Shown here piece by piece: positions 33,722 to 43,000 of a DNA stretch of 64,000 bases (position 1 is the stretch's first letter; every line of letters starts with the position of its first letter). Source of the stretch: a virus. The position numbers and the translations under genes are program-made. The stretch spans positions 52,086 through 116,085 of IMG/VR virus record IMGVR_UViG_3300046532_001566; one strand, 5' to 3'. The notes beneath the pieces are model-generated. The model was not told the origin of the DNA. It saw only the letters and a list, made by a program, of their open reading frames with translations, and ran no database searches.

Positions 33722-36271
33722 TTAGAAAGAACCGCCGTCTATGCTCTTGTTATCCAAGGTTTCTGTGCCAGTAAGCGATGCCTTGGTATCTAGTTGAGTT
33801 TGAACATTACTTGTAACACCATCTACATAATTAAGTTCAGTAGCCGAAGCTGTTATATCTGTTCCTGCAATTTGTAAAGTTGTTGCATTTACTACTCCAG
33901 CTCCACTATAAATTACAGCTTTATTATTAACAATAGTTCCTGGTGCTGAGCCATCGGTTAAGTTTATTTCCCATCCTGTTGATGTAATTTGAGTATTATT
34001 TAAATAAAATAGTGCAGTTCTTACATAAACTCTATCACTTGTGCTATTTCCAAGATATGTATAAGTACCATTTAAATAAGTAGTTCCACTGTTAGTTATG
34101 CCAGTAGCATTAATTGAACCACCTGACTGGTTGCCTGTAACATTACCTGTTACATTACCTCCGACATCGCCGTTCATAAAACCTGTAAATACAGCAGTTG
34201 TGCCACTGTGATTTATAACATTGGCTCCATCAAAGAGTAGTTTGAAACTTGGTGTTAAAGTTGTACCTGATGAAAAATTAATTTTACTAATAGCCCAATG
34301 ATCAAAATCTCCGTTAGCAGTATGAACGTTTTCAAATTTAAATTTAACACTACTTGCTTTAGCATTTGTTGGTAAAGTAAGTTCTACAGTAGTCCAGGTG
34401 GGATATACTTTTGGACTTCCGTAATATGTTTGCATAAGTGTGTAACTTGAGCCATTGTTAGTACTATAGTAGATTTTAAAATCATCACCACTATCAGTAT
34501 TTTCACCACCGTTACCACCGGAGGTGTTAGTACCTTGGATTATGTCAAAACCAAGTCTTGTATAACTTGATGTATTAAGGCTTGCAGTTGTAAGGAATCT
34601 ATAGCCACTAGTGCCAGCATCTCCTCTAAAACCAAATATACTATTAGCACCTGACGGATTAGCAAAACCAGCTGTACCAGTTCCTGTTCCATTTGTTCTT
34701 AATATAATATCTTCGTAATTACCATAGTTACTTCCACCCGCATTAAATATTCCAGAACCATCTGTTGTAATATTACCACCTGATATAGCAACAGCATATG
34801 CTGATGTATTTGATACATTACCAGTACTACCTGTTGATGCTGTATTTAAATTAATTTCTAATTCAGTGCCAGTATATGTAGATTTAGAGTCTAATGTTTC
34901 ACTAAGTGTAACTGGAAGGTAAGTTCCTAAGTCACTAATTTGCGATTCAGTTATGCTTAGTGCTGATTGATGTCCAGTAACATCTGATTCTGTAACAGTA
35001 TAATCTGTTAGATAACTTGAACTTGCATGATTTCCCCATCCGTATGAGGTATCCCATTGACCAACTTTTGTATCTGTAATGTTATTAGAACCCATATCAA
35101 TATAGTTTCCATTAGCATCCAATGTACCACCTAACTGTGGAGTTTTGTCTTCTGATATTTCGTTAACGTCATCTCCATCTGCTTCTGCATTACCACTTGA
35201 ATCAAATTTACGTGATTTCATTTTACCTGATGTAGCATCTCGTTCAATTTTTATTTTTTTACCCGTGCTATCAACTAGTTCAATAGCACTTGCTCTAATT
35301 ATTTTTCTATTACCCGAACTATCTTTAATATCAAGATTATCACTGCCATCATTTGTTAGTGTAGCACCGCCTAAATCAATAGTGCTACCTGCTAGGTAAA
35401 GGTCATTAAATCTATAAGTTGCTGATCCAAGGTCATATGTTTCTGTTGTATCTGGAATTAAGTTTCCTGAGATTGTTGACGCACCAATTGTTTTATTAGT
35501 TAATGTGTCTGTTGAACTAGCTGTTAGATAACCAGCATCATTTGTAAAAACAGAAACTCCAGAACTTAACGTTGGTACATATGTTTCATCAATACTAAAC
35601 GTCTTGTGACCAATTGTATTGTAAGCTGATCCACTTAATCCAGTTCCTGCATTAAGCCAGCCCCAAGCAAATGCCCATTCACCAGTTGTATTATCATATG
35701 TTACATTAGATGGATAAGAGTCTTTTGAAATTGCTTGTCTTGCTAATGTATCTGAATAGAATTTGTTAGTAGATCCTTCGGTAATATTATCTGTATCTAA
35801 AGCATGTTCTGTAACAGCAGAAATTATTCCGTTAGACTGTACTGATAAACCTATTAAAGTTGAACCATCTCCATATGAATCTTCTAATCCTGCTACAATT
35901 TGCGTTTGCTTAGTAAACGATAACGATGTTTCGTCTGGAACAATAGTCCCAGTAGTTGTTAATAACCAATTACTTTTACTAAAAGAAGTTCCTTCTTCAA
36001 CATAAACTGATAATCCAGAAGTAACTTCAGCAGAACTATCAGCATCAAATGATCTTGCCAATGTTCCGTCTACTGATTTAACATAAATTCCGTTTTGAGT
36101 AGCATTAGTTTGTCCAGTTAACAACACTCTGTCATCTGTAGAAAGTGATACTCCGTCAATAGACGATACTGTTGAATCTATACTAACATTTGTTGACGAA
36201 GCAACAAGGACACTGTCTTTGTAATCAGTTAATCCTCTAATGTGTTTTACTTGGCCTCTAAATAATGGCAT
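33722..36271 (-). CDS. large tail fibre protein
   Basis: An 849-aa beta-rich adhesin. The N-terminus (residues 1-120, with VLLTGQTNATQNGIY and ARSFDADSSAEV) is a standard phage-fibre repeat that anchors to the tail. One ITEGSTNKFYSDTLARQAI module is shared with the 1283-aa protein. The middle has a KKIKIERDATSGKMKSRKF segment, and residues about 510-680 look like a discrete sandwich domain, possibly carbohydrate-binding. The final part has short repeats such as DVGGNVTGNVTGN. The host receptor is unknown. Confidence 0.82.
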   Translation of the reverse strand: MPLFRGQVKHIRGLTDYKDSVLVASSTNVSIDSTVSSIDGVSLSTDDRVLLTGQTNATQNGIYVKSVDGTLARSFDADSSAEVTSGLSVYVEEGTSFSKSNWLLTTTGTIVPDETSLSFTKQTQIVAGLEDSYGDGSTLIGLSVQSNGIISAVTEHALDTDNITEGSTNKFYSDTLARQAISKDSYPSNVTYDNTTGEWAFAWGWLNAGTGLSGSAYNTIGHKTFSIDETYVPTLSSGVSVFTNDAGYLTASSTDTLTNKTIGASTISGNLIPDTTETYDLGSATYRFNDLYLAGSTIDLGGATLTNDGSDNLDIKDSSGNRKIIRASAIELVDSTGKKIKIERDATSGKMKSRKFDSSGNAEADGDDVNEISEDKTPQLGGTLDANGNYIDMGSNNITDTKVGQWDTSYGWGNHASSSYLTDYTVTESDVTGHQSALSITESQISDLGTYLPVTLSETLDSKSTYTGTELEINLNTASTGSTGNVSNTSAYAVAISGGNITTDGSGIFNAGGSNYGNYEDIILRTNGTGTGTAGFANPSGANSIFGFRGDAGTSGYRFLTTASLNTSSYTRLGFDIIQGTNTSGGNGGENTDSGDDFKIYYSTNNGSSYTLMQTYYGSPKVYPTWTTVELTLPTNAKASSVKFKFENVHTANGDFDHWAISKINFSSGTTLTPSFKLLFDGANVINHSGTTAVFTGFMNGDVGGNVTGNVTGNQSGGSINATGITNSGTTYLNGTYTYLGNSTSDRVYVRTALFYLNNTQITSTGWEINLTDGSAPGTIVNNKAVIYSGAGVVNATTLQIAGTDITASATELNYVDGVTSNVQTQLDTKASLTGTETLDNKSIDGGSF

Positions 36272-36315
36272 ATTTTATCCTTTTAACTGTATCTGACAAT
36301 GACTTATACATAAGG

Positions 36316-36323
36316 TATTTATG
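36316..36323 (-). promoter_or_regulatory. late promoter for 849-aa fibre
   Basis: CATAAATA on the minus strand, 44 nt before the ATG, between it and the upstream terminator. Confidence 0.6.
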
Positions 36324-36348
36324 TCTTTGTGCTGATAATGTAGAGAAA

Positions 36349-36375
36349 GAATAAGGGGCAAATTGCCCCTTATTC
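36349..36375 (-). terminator. terminator after the 1283-aa fibre gene
   Basis: A perfect 13-bp palindromic stem (GAATAAGGGGCAA and its complement around a single A). On the minus strand it is followed by TTTCTC. It isolates the large repeat fibre from the next gene. Confidence 0.8.
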
Positions 36376-36405
36376 AATACTTCTATACTTTATTTTAATT
36401 AATGA

Positions 36406-39400
36406 TTAGTATGTACCACCATCAATCGTGTCGTTTTCGTTAAGCAATCCATCAGTATTCAATGTACCACCTATAATATAACGAACTGTAACAATGTCGT
36501 TAGCTTCAGGGGCAGTATCAAACACAATAGTTGACTCACTGTTTGCAGTAGTCATTGTGTAAGAATATGTTGGAGCTTGGAAGATACCGTTAACAAAAAC
36601 TGTAGTATTATCAATTGATGCTACTTCGATTCCTGTTAATGTAAAGCTAGTATCTGTACCATTAGCAGTAAAGTTAGAATGGGTTGATGTAGTTGAAAGA
36701 TCGTTAGTTACGAACTCTGCTCCTACTGCGTCCCATACTAGAGCATATCCGTCTTGAACACCAGTAGTACTGACGTCTGACATATCTGCAATACTTGCTA
36801 AGGCAATCCGAGCATCTGCTCTTGCATTTGTATAGTACTCGTTTACTGCACCTTCTGCTATAGCATCTGTATCAGGAGTATTATATGTAAGTGTTCCTGT
36901 TCCAGAAGCATAAGCAAGGATTGATGAATCATCAGATACTAATGTAATAGCCTGATGTACTCTAGCAGAAGTATGGTAAAGATTACTTGAACCTTCATCT
37001 ACTTCATCAGTACCAATAACAACAACACCTGTTGCTCCATTGACACTAGTTACACCCGCTGTTGATGAAATAACACCTGTTGCAGAGTCATAGCTAATAT
37101 TAGAACCAGCTGAAATTGCCGATCTTGCTCTTGAAGTTGTAAAGTACTGATTAGTAGCACCTTCAGTAACATCATCAGTATCCATTTGTCCAATTGCAAA
37201 CGTAAATCCGCCTGCGTTATCATATGACATAATATCCTGGTTATCAGATGTTAAAGATATTGTACTATGTACTCTTGCATTAGTATAGTACTGGTTTGAT
37301 GCACCTTCAGAAACATCATCAGTATCATGGTTTGCTAAAGCAAAACCAATAATACCAGTTCCAGAAGAGTAAGTTAAATCACCACTAACTGAAACTGCGG
37401 CTCTTGCTCTAGTGTTAGTAAAGTAAAGATTGCTTGTACCTTCAGTAATACCATCTGAGTCAGGTGTAGAATAACTAAACACTCCAGTTGCAGAAGAGTA
37501 AGTTAAATCTGTACTTGAGTCTGCACTAACTGCGGCTCTTGCTCTAGCATCTGTGTAGTACTTGTTAACACCTTCAGAAACATCATCAGTATCCGGAGTT
37601 GCTTGAGTAGAAACACCTGTTGCAGAGTCATAAGTTGTTAACCAACCTGTGCTACTAACAGCGGCTCTTACACGAGTATCAGTATAGTACTTGTTTAATA
37701 ACCCTTCAGTAACATCATCAGTGTCATGATCAGATAAAGCAAAACCAAATACACCAGATGTGTTATAAGTTAAATCACCTGTTGCACTTATTGTACCATG
37801 CACTCTTGCAGTTGTATAATAAAGGTTATTTGTACCTTCAGCAACACCATCAGTATTACCTTGAGTATATGTTATAACACCTGTTGAGCTGTTATATGCT
37901 AGTTCAGTACCGCTAACACTAACTGCGGCTCTTGCTCTAGCATCTGTAAAGTACTTATTAGTAGCAACCGGAGATTCATCAATATCATCAGTGTCATGAT
38001 TACTAACATCTGAAACTGTACCAGTTACATCACCAGTTACATCACCAGTTAAATTACCTGTAAATTTAGATGATGCCGTAACTGCACCAACAAAGATATC
38101 TTTGTTGAACGTCCAAGCATCCGTTGCAGATCCATAAAGAATTGTTGCACCGGCTCCAGCAACAGTTAAACCTGCACCGTTTGCCGCGGCCGCATCTGCG
38201 GCTCCTGAAGCTACAGTAATATTAACATCTTCAACTGAAAGATTTGCAGTGTCAATAGTAGTTGTTGTACCGTTAACTGTAAGGTCACCGTCAATAGTAA
38301 CAGCATTAAACTGAACATCAGATGTTGTTCCAACATCCTGGCCAATTGAAATAGCACCAGATGCAATAGCTACACCAGTACCAGCACTAATAGCCGCTTG
38401 GGCTCTTGCGTTAGTAAAGTAAAGATTATTTGAACCTTCAGTAACACCATCTGTAGTTGGTGTAGTATATGAAATAACACCAGTTGAAGCATTATAACTT
38501 AACGAACCAGTTGCAGAAACTGCGGCTCTTACACGAGCATCTGTATACCACTTATTAGTAGCACCTGGAATCTCAAGAATATCATCAGTATCAATAACAA
38601 CAGTACCAGATGATCCGTTAACAGTTGCAACTAATGCGGCAGTAGACATAATACCAGTAGTACTATCATATGATAATGCACTACCGCTAACACTAATTGC
38701 CGATCTTGCTCTTGCAGTTGTATAATAAAGATTACTTGAACCTTCACTTACTGTATCTGTATTACCTTGTGTGAAACTAACTACACCAGTTGAAGCATTA
38801 TAACTTAATGAACCAGTTGCAGAAATTGCGGCTCTTGCACGAGCCTCTGTGAAGTAAAGACTAGTTGAACCTTCAGTAATACCATCTGTAGTTGGTGTAG
38901 AATAATTAAACTCTCCAGAAGTACTATTGTAAGTCATGTCACTAACAGGTGACACAGATAGTGACGATCTTGTTCTTGCAGTTGTATGATAAAGATTACT
39001 TGTACCTTCAGTAATACCATCTGAATCAGGTGTAGTATATGAAATAATACCTGTTCCAGAATCATACGCTATACTTCCACTAGCTGAAACTGCGGCTCTT
39101 GCTCTAGCAGTTGTATGATAAAGATTACTTGAACCTTCAGTAACATCATCAGTGTCATGATCAGATAAAGCAAAACTAAATTCACCTGCGGCTGAGCTAT
39201 ATTGTAGATCACCTATAACAGAAGCACTAACTGCGGCTCTTACTCTTGCAGTTGTATGATAAAGATTACTTGAACCTTCAGTAATACCATCTGTAATTGG
39301 TTTAGTATATGTTAAAGCTCCGGTTCCGCTATTATAAGAAAGAACTGTAGTATCAGAACTTGTTAATAGAATAGAAGATCTTGCTCTTGCAGTTGTAAAG

Positions 39401-40257
39401 TATTGATTAGAAACACCTTCGTCAACATCGTCAGTATCAAGAACAACAACACCAGTTGCTCCGTTAACGCTTGAAACTCCACCAACAATATTAATCACGC
39501 CAGTTGAAGCATTATAAGTTCCATCTCCTGAAACAGAAATGCTATCTCTTGCTCGTTGTGTTGAGAAATAAAGGTTACTTGCGCCTTCATCTACTTTATC
39601 TGTATCTTGTTTATTAAAAGTAAAGTCGCCTGTAGACTGACTGTAAGATAATATTGATGTATCATCTGAAGTTAAATCAAGTGCAAGTCGAACTCTTGTA
39701 TCTGTATAATACTGATTAGAAGAACCTTCTAATATACCATCAGATGTTGGATGAGAGTAGGTAATTGCACCAGTTGCAGTATTATAATCTAAAACAGATG
39801 TATTATCAGATGTCATAGTAATGGCAGCTCTAGCTAACGTAGCAGTGTAATAAATGTTAGAAGAACCTTCTGGAACATCATCTGAAGAAGTAATTAATTG
39901 TGCTAATAGGCCGTCGTCGACATATTTTTTTGTTGCAGAATGTAAATCAGCAGTTGGTGTACCTGAAAGAGTCAAAGACCCAGTCATAGTACCACCAGCT
40001 AATGGAAGTTTTTCTGCTAACGAAGTAGTAACTGTAGTAGCAAAACTGGCATCATCACCAATAGCCGCGGCTAGCTCATCTAATGTATTTAGAAGGGCCG
40101 GAGCGGCATTGACTAAGTTATCAATTTCTGTACCAACGAAACCGGTTGAAGCAATCTGGGTAGAAGCTGTACCTGCGGCCGCTGTTGCCGCTGTAGGTGT
40201 TCCACGAAGATCAACTGAGTTTATTAACGAACTCGACCGTATTTTAATTAAAGGCAT
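36406..40257 (-). CDS. giant repetitive tail fibre
   Basis: A 1283-aa protein. Residues 1-125 hold a fibre attachment part with LDELAAAIGDDASF and PLAGGTMTGSLTLSG. Then about 20 copies of a 35-50-aa unit follow, each with the core (D/G)-(V/I)-x-EG-x-SN-x-YYT-x-AR-x-RAA-(V/I). A break near residues 640-760 has another beta block with ITVASGAADAAAA. The C-terminus (about 1180-1283) is unrelated (FTANGTDTSFTLTGIEV...). It is predicted to be a long trimeric fibre shaft. AAGGAAA precedes the ATG. Confidence 0.88.
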   Translation of the reverse strand: MPLIKIRSSSLINSVDLRGTPTAATAAAGTASTQIASTGFVGTEIDNLVNAAPALLNTLDELAAAIGDDASFATTVTTSLAEKLPLAGGTMTGSLTLSGTPTADLHSATKKYVDDGLLAQLITSSDDVPEGSSNIYYTATLARAAITMTSDNTSVLDYNTATGAITYSHPTSDGILEGSSNQYYTDTRVRLALDLTSDDTSILSYSQSTGDFTFNKQDTDKVDEGASNLYFSTQRARDSISVSGDGTYNASTGVINIVGGVSSVNGATGVVVLDTDDVDEGVSNQYFTTARARSSILLTSSDTTVLSYNSGTGALTYTKPITDGITEGSSNLYHTTARVRAAVSASVIGDLQYSSAAGEFSFALSDHDTDDVTEGSSNLYHTTARARAAVSASGSIAYDSGTGIISYTTPDSDGITEGTSNLYHTTARTRSSLSVSPVSDMTYNSTSGEFNYSTPTTDGITEGSTSLYFTEARARAAISATGSLSYNASTGVVSFTQGNTDTVSEGSSNLYYTTARARSAISVSGSALSYDSTTGIMSTAALVATVNGSSGTVVIDTDDILEIPGATNKWYTDARVRAAVSATGSLSYNASTGVISYTTPTTDGVTEGSNNLYFTNARAQAAISAGTGVAIASGAISIGQDVGTTSDVQFNAVTIDGDLTVNGTTTTIDTANLSVEDVNITVASGAADAAAANGAGLTVAGAGATILYGSATDAWTFNKDIFVGAVTASSKFTGNLTGDVTGDVTGTVSDVSNHDTDDIDESPVATNKYFTDARARAAVSVSGTELAYNSSTGVITYTQGNTDGVAEGTNNLYYTTARVHGTISATGDLTYNTSGVFGFALSDHDTDDVTEGLLNKYYTDTRVRAAVSSTGWLTTYDSATGVSTQATPDTDDVSEGVNKYYTDARARAAVSADSSTDLTYSSATGVFSYSTPDSDGITEGTSNLYFTNTRARAAVSVSGDLTYSSGTGIIGFALANHDTDDVSEGASNQYYTNARVHSTISLTSDNQDIMSYDNAGGFTFAIGQMDTDDVTEGATNQYFTTSRARSAISAGSNISYDSATGVISSTAGVTSVNGATGVVVIGTDEVDEGSSNLYHTSARVHQAITLVSDDSSILAYASGTGTLTYNTPDTDAIAEGAVNEYYTNARADARIALASIADMSDVSTTGVQDGYALVWDAVGAEFVTNDLSTTSTHSNFTANGTDTSFTLTGIEVASIDNTTVFVNGIFQAPTYSYTMTTANSESTIVFDTAPEANDIVTVRYIIGGTLNTDGLLNENDTIDGGTY
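36800..39880 (-). repeat. about 20 tandem coding repeats in fibre gene
   Basis: Degenerate units of roughly 105-165 bp. Many share long near-identical blocks, for example the minus-strand codons for NLYHTTAR. Single related units occur in the two following fibre genes. Confidence 0.85.
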
Positions 40258-40278
40258 GTTTTTAATTTCCTTATGTTG

Positions 40279-40300
40279 AAATAGTACTCATGTACTATTT
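40279..40300 (-). other. intercistronic hairpin before giant fibre gene
   Basis: AAATAGTAC / GTACTATTT, a perfect 9-bp stem with a 4-nt loop, about 20 nt before the ATG. A second weaker hairpin (GCCTAA / TTAGGC) is at 40307-40330. They may limit read-through from the upstream fibre gene. Confidence 0.55.
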
Positions 40301-40370
40301 TAATTTGCCTAAGTTTAAGTTTGTTTAGGCCCAACATTTGTGGAAAATATTTTCCAATTTTATATGATTG

Positions 40371-42158
40371 TTAAATTACAACTAACCAATAGTTACGAGA
40401 TATGCTCGTTAGGCCTATAGTTGCAATTATCTGAAACTCGTATCTGCAAGGACTGCTCAATGTTGGTGCAGTTCCTACAAGAGTTAAGCCACTAGCCGAC
40501 AACCATGTCGGAGTAGCTTCGTTTTGGGAAGTTGCTCCCAAGGTCAATGTTGACCCAGTATTTACTCCTATTGGAAAATTTATAGTGTCTCCACTACTAA
40601 AAGTACCAATAAATTTTGTTGCATCTGTCCATAAAGGATTTGCAGTTCCGTCCGGTTCTGCAAACGCATCTTCAAAAACAAATTCGTTTCCGCTATTATC
40701 AATTAACGTAATGGATTGATTTCCGGTAAATGTTTCTGCTGTTTTTAATTGCATTTGATTTGCAGATGGATATTCAATGTGTGCAATAGGGATATTTCCT
40801 ATCTTTGCTCCAAAGCCATATGCCATCTCAGTAACATTAAATATAATAAGATTAAAGACTGGAGCAGTAGTTACTGAATACGAAATATTTGAAATTTTAG
40901 GTCTAGGTCTATCAGTTGTAGTGTGTCCTAATAATATTCTAACTTCGATAACACTTCCACTTTCGGGTGCTTCGTCAAATACTAACTGATCGCTATTTGT
41001 AACAACATAACTGTATAAAGGCTTCTGTGCAACTCCATCAACTACTACTACAAGATTATTAGGACTAGGAACATCTGTACCTAAACTAAACTGTAAAGTA
41101 GTTCCGTCTCCAACATAATTTTTAGTAATTGGTACTAAGGCAATAGTTTGAGGTCTATATTTTGATAATGTACCGTCATATGCAAATAGTTGACCGTCAG
41201 TTGGAGATGTATTTTGAACATCAGTTAAATCACCTATTGCTAAATTAGAAATAGCATTTTGTCTTGCTAAAATTTCTGTATCAAGAGATGTTTGTAATGC
41301 ATTATCGTTCATTAACCTAGTAAGAGCTTCTGCATCAATATTATTTTGTAATGTAGTATCAGCATTACCTCTGTTAAGTACTTCTAAATTAATTGCGGCA
41401 ATACGAGCAGTTTCTTCTGCATCAATATTATTTTGTAATATAATATCAGCATTACTTCTATCTATAATTTCTGTATTAACCTTTCCATCAACTAAAGTAA
41501 TGTTTGAATCATGAACCGAATCTGCACTAATGCGAGCAGTTTCTTCGTTAGTAATTGCAGTATCTAACGTTGAAATAGCAGTTTGTCTATCTGATGTTTC
41601 TTGTGCAATATCTACTGCTAACTGATTGTCTTGTGCTATACGATCAATTTCTTCTGCATCAATATTTCCTTGTAATACATTATGTCCAGCAATACGATTA
41701 GTAACTTCGGCCGCTCTTGCATTGGTTGCAAGTGTATCTGCAAATTGTCTATTAGAAATTTCTTGTGCTAATCCTGATTGTACAGTAGTAAGAGATGTTT
41801 GATTAGCTGTAATAGCACTTAATAAAGTACTATCACCACTTTGAAAAGCTGTAACAATTTCTGATAATGAATCTAGTGTTGCTGGATCAATATTTGAAAT
41901 AATATTATTAATTTGAGTTTGTAAATTACTTGCTGTACTGTCAACATATGATAACGCAACTAAGGCATTCCATGTTGCACCGTCAAATACATCTAACTTA
42001 GACGAATCAGAATCAAATCTTATAGCACCTGCGGCCGGGGATACAGGACGTTGAACAGTATTACCTGTTGGTATCTCTATTGCTCCAGTTGCTCCTACCC
42101 GTAGTGTACCTGAACTAGGTGATAGTTTATCTGTTACTTGATTTGTCTTAATTGCCAT
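40371..42158 (-). CDS. coiled-coil tail fibre protein
   Basis: A 595-aa protein. The N-terminus (GTLRVGATGAIEIPTGNT, AAGAIRFDSDSSKLDVFDG) is shared by many phage fibres. Residues about 80-300 are a long repetitive coiled-coil stretch (LQNNIDAEETARIAA-type units, about 15 residues each). The C-terminal ~300 contain a FSLGTDVPSPNNLVVVVDGV domain and a final beta domain likely to bind receptor. Its ATG abuts the holin stop, so it is translated with the holin. Confidence 0.82.
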   Translation of the reverse strand: MAIKTNQVTDKLSPSSGTLRVGATGAIEIPTGNTVQRPVSPAAGAIRFDSDSSKLDVFDGATWNALVALSYVDSTASNLQTQINNIISNIDPATLDSLSEIVTAFQSGDSTLLSAITANQTSLTTVQSGLAQEISNRQFADTLATNARAAEVTNRIAGHNVLQGNIDAEEIDRIAQDNQLAVDIAQETSDRQTAISTLDTAITNEETARISADSVHDSNITLVDGKVNTEIIDRSNADIILQNNIDAEETARIAAINLEVLNRGNADTTLQNNIDAEALTRLMNDNALQTSLDTEILARQNAISNLAIGDLTDVQNTSPTDGQLFAYDGTLSKYRPQTIALVPITKNYVGDGTTLQFSLGTDVPSPNNLVVVVDGVAQKPLYSYVVTNSDQLVFDEAPESGSVIEVRILLGHTTTDRPRPKISNISYSVTTAPVFNLIIFNVTEMAYGFGAKIGNIPIAHIEYPSANQMQLKTAETFTGNQSITLIDNSGNEFVFEDAFAEPDGTANPLWTDATKFIGTFSSGDTINFPIGVNTGSTLTLGATSQNEATPTWLSASGLTLVGTAPTLSSPCRYEFQIIATIGLTSISRNYWLVVI

Positions 42159-42656
42159 TTATTTTAGTTGTCCTAACGCTGACCCATTGGATGGGAGATT
42201 ATGTGTTTTTTCTTTAGTTCTTCCAAACGCTGTTACTCCAATAACTGCACCCATTGCAACATGGTACAATCCTGCACCTTGTAATGTTAATGGTTGCCAT
42301 TGTACTGCTACCTGTCCTCCAGTTGATGCTTCTAATGCTTGTATAATTGCCCAACCAATTGGTGCTAATACAAAATCAAATATACATGTAAACATATACA
42401 TCCATCCCATCATAGGGCGCCATTTGTTGTTAACCCAGTGCTCGTTAGTATTCTTTATATCTGTCGAAGCTCCGCCTGCTGTAGTAACTGCGGCGGCATT
42501 ATCAGTTGCGGCTCTGCTTGCGGCAACATCAATTACAACATTTCTATTATCACCGGCAACTTGTGCTAGACTATCACTAGTAGATAATTTGTTTTTACTC
42601 CTGATACTGATAGATGTATCGAACCCAGTATCGTCATAACTGCTTAATTTAGGCAT
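42159..42656 (-). CDS. putative holin (three-helix type)
   Basis: A 165-aa protein. After a ~70-residue Ala/Ser-rich N-terminus it shows HWVNNKWRPMMGWMYMFTCI and a long hydrophobic helix into LAPIGWAIIQAL (about 74-110), then WQPLTLQGAGLYHVAMGAVIGVTAFGR (about 119-146). This pattern matches the 3-TM holin-like family seen next to fibre genes in marine T4-like phages. It would permeabilise the inner membrane at lysis. No endolysin is visible in this window. Confidence 0.7.
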   Translation of the reverse strand: MPKLSSYDDTGFDTSISIRSKNKLSTSDSLAQVAGDNRNVVIDVAASRAATDNAAAVTTAGGASTDIKNTNEHWVNNKWRPMMGWMYMFTCIFDFVLAPIGWAIIQALEASTGGQVAVQWQPLTLQGAGLYHVAMGAVIGVTAFGRTKEKTHNLPSNGSALGQLK

Positions 42657-42682
42657 ATAAAATCTCCATTATGTTATAGTGT

Positions 42683-42690
42683 TATTTACC
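42683..42690 (-). promoter_or_regulatory. late promoter for holin-fibre operon
   Basis: GGTAAATA on the minus strand, preceded by AAAC, 27 nt before the ATG, which has GGAG. Confidence 0.75.
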
Positions 42691-42720
42691 GTTTACAGAC
42701 AATTTTATATAGGTAAGATT

Positions 42721-42927
42721 TTAACCAATTTGATTTTTAACTATATCTTCTTGAGTAATATTTCTGACAGCATTCCATTTGTTAATAGGACATGATGATT
42801 CTGAAAAACTTATCTTTAAAGCAACTAAGCATCCACATTTTTTGCATTGTTTTGTAAATCTAGTATAAAATTCACAGTTGTGACAATGTTTTGCTCTTGA
42901 TAATCTGTCTGTCATTGATGCTAACAT
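42721..42927 (-). CDS. small zinc-ribbon protein
   Basis: About 68 aa from the ATG at 42927. A TTG at 42942 and an ATG at 42915 are alternatives. Two CxxC-type knuckles are visible, CHNC and CKKCGC, plus a C-terminal SSCPINKW. This fits a short zinc-binding protein family found in T4-like phages. It lies after the gp23 terminator with its own late-type octamer. Its function may be in late transcription or assembly. Confidence 0.75.
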   Translation of the reverse strand: MLASMTDRLSRAKHCHNCEFYTRFTKQCKKCGCLVALKISFSESSCPINKWNAVRNITQEDIVKNQIG

Positions 42928-42932
42928 AAAAA

Positions 42933-42940
42933 TACTTATC
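42933..42940 (-). promoter_or_regulatory. late-type octamer, leaderless spacing
   Basis: GATAAGTA on the minus strand, then TTTTT and the ATG at 42927. No Shine-Dalgarno sequence. The element sits directly after the capsid-gene terminator. Confidence 0.55.
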
Positions 42941-42947
42941 AAGAAAA

Positions 42948-42975
42948 AAGCATAGCTAGTTTCCTAGCTATGCTT
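42948..42975. terminator. strong terminator after major capsid gene
   Basis: AAGCATAGCTAG / CTAGCTATGCTT, a perfect 12-bp stem with a 4-nt loop. On the minus strand it is followed by TTTTCTT, and on the plus strand by AATTTTTTC. Confidence 0.93.
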
Positions 42976-43000
42976 AATTTTTTCTTATTACCTAAAAGGT

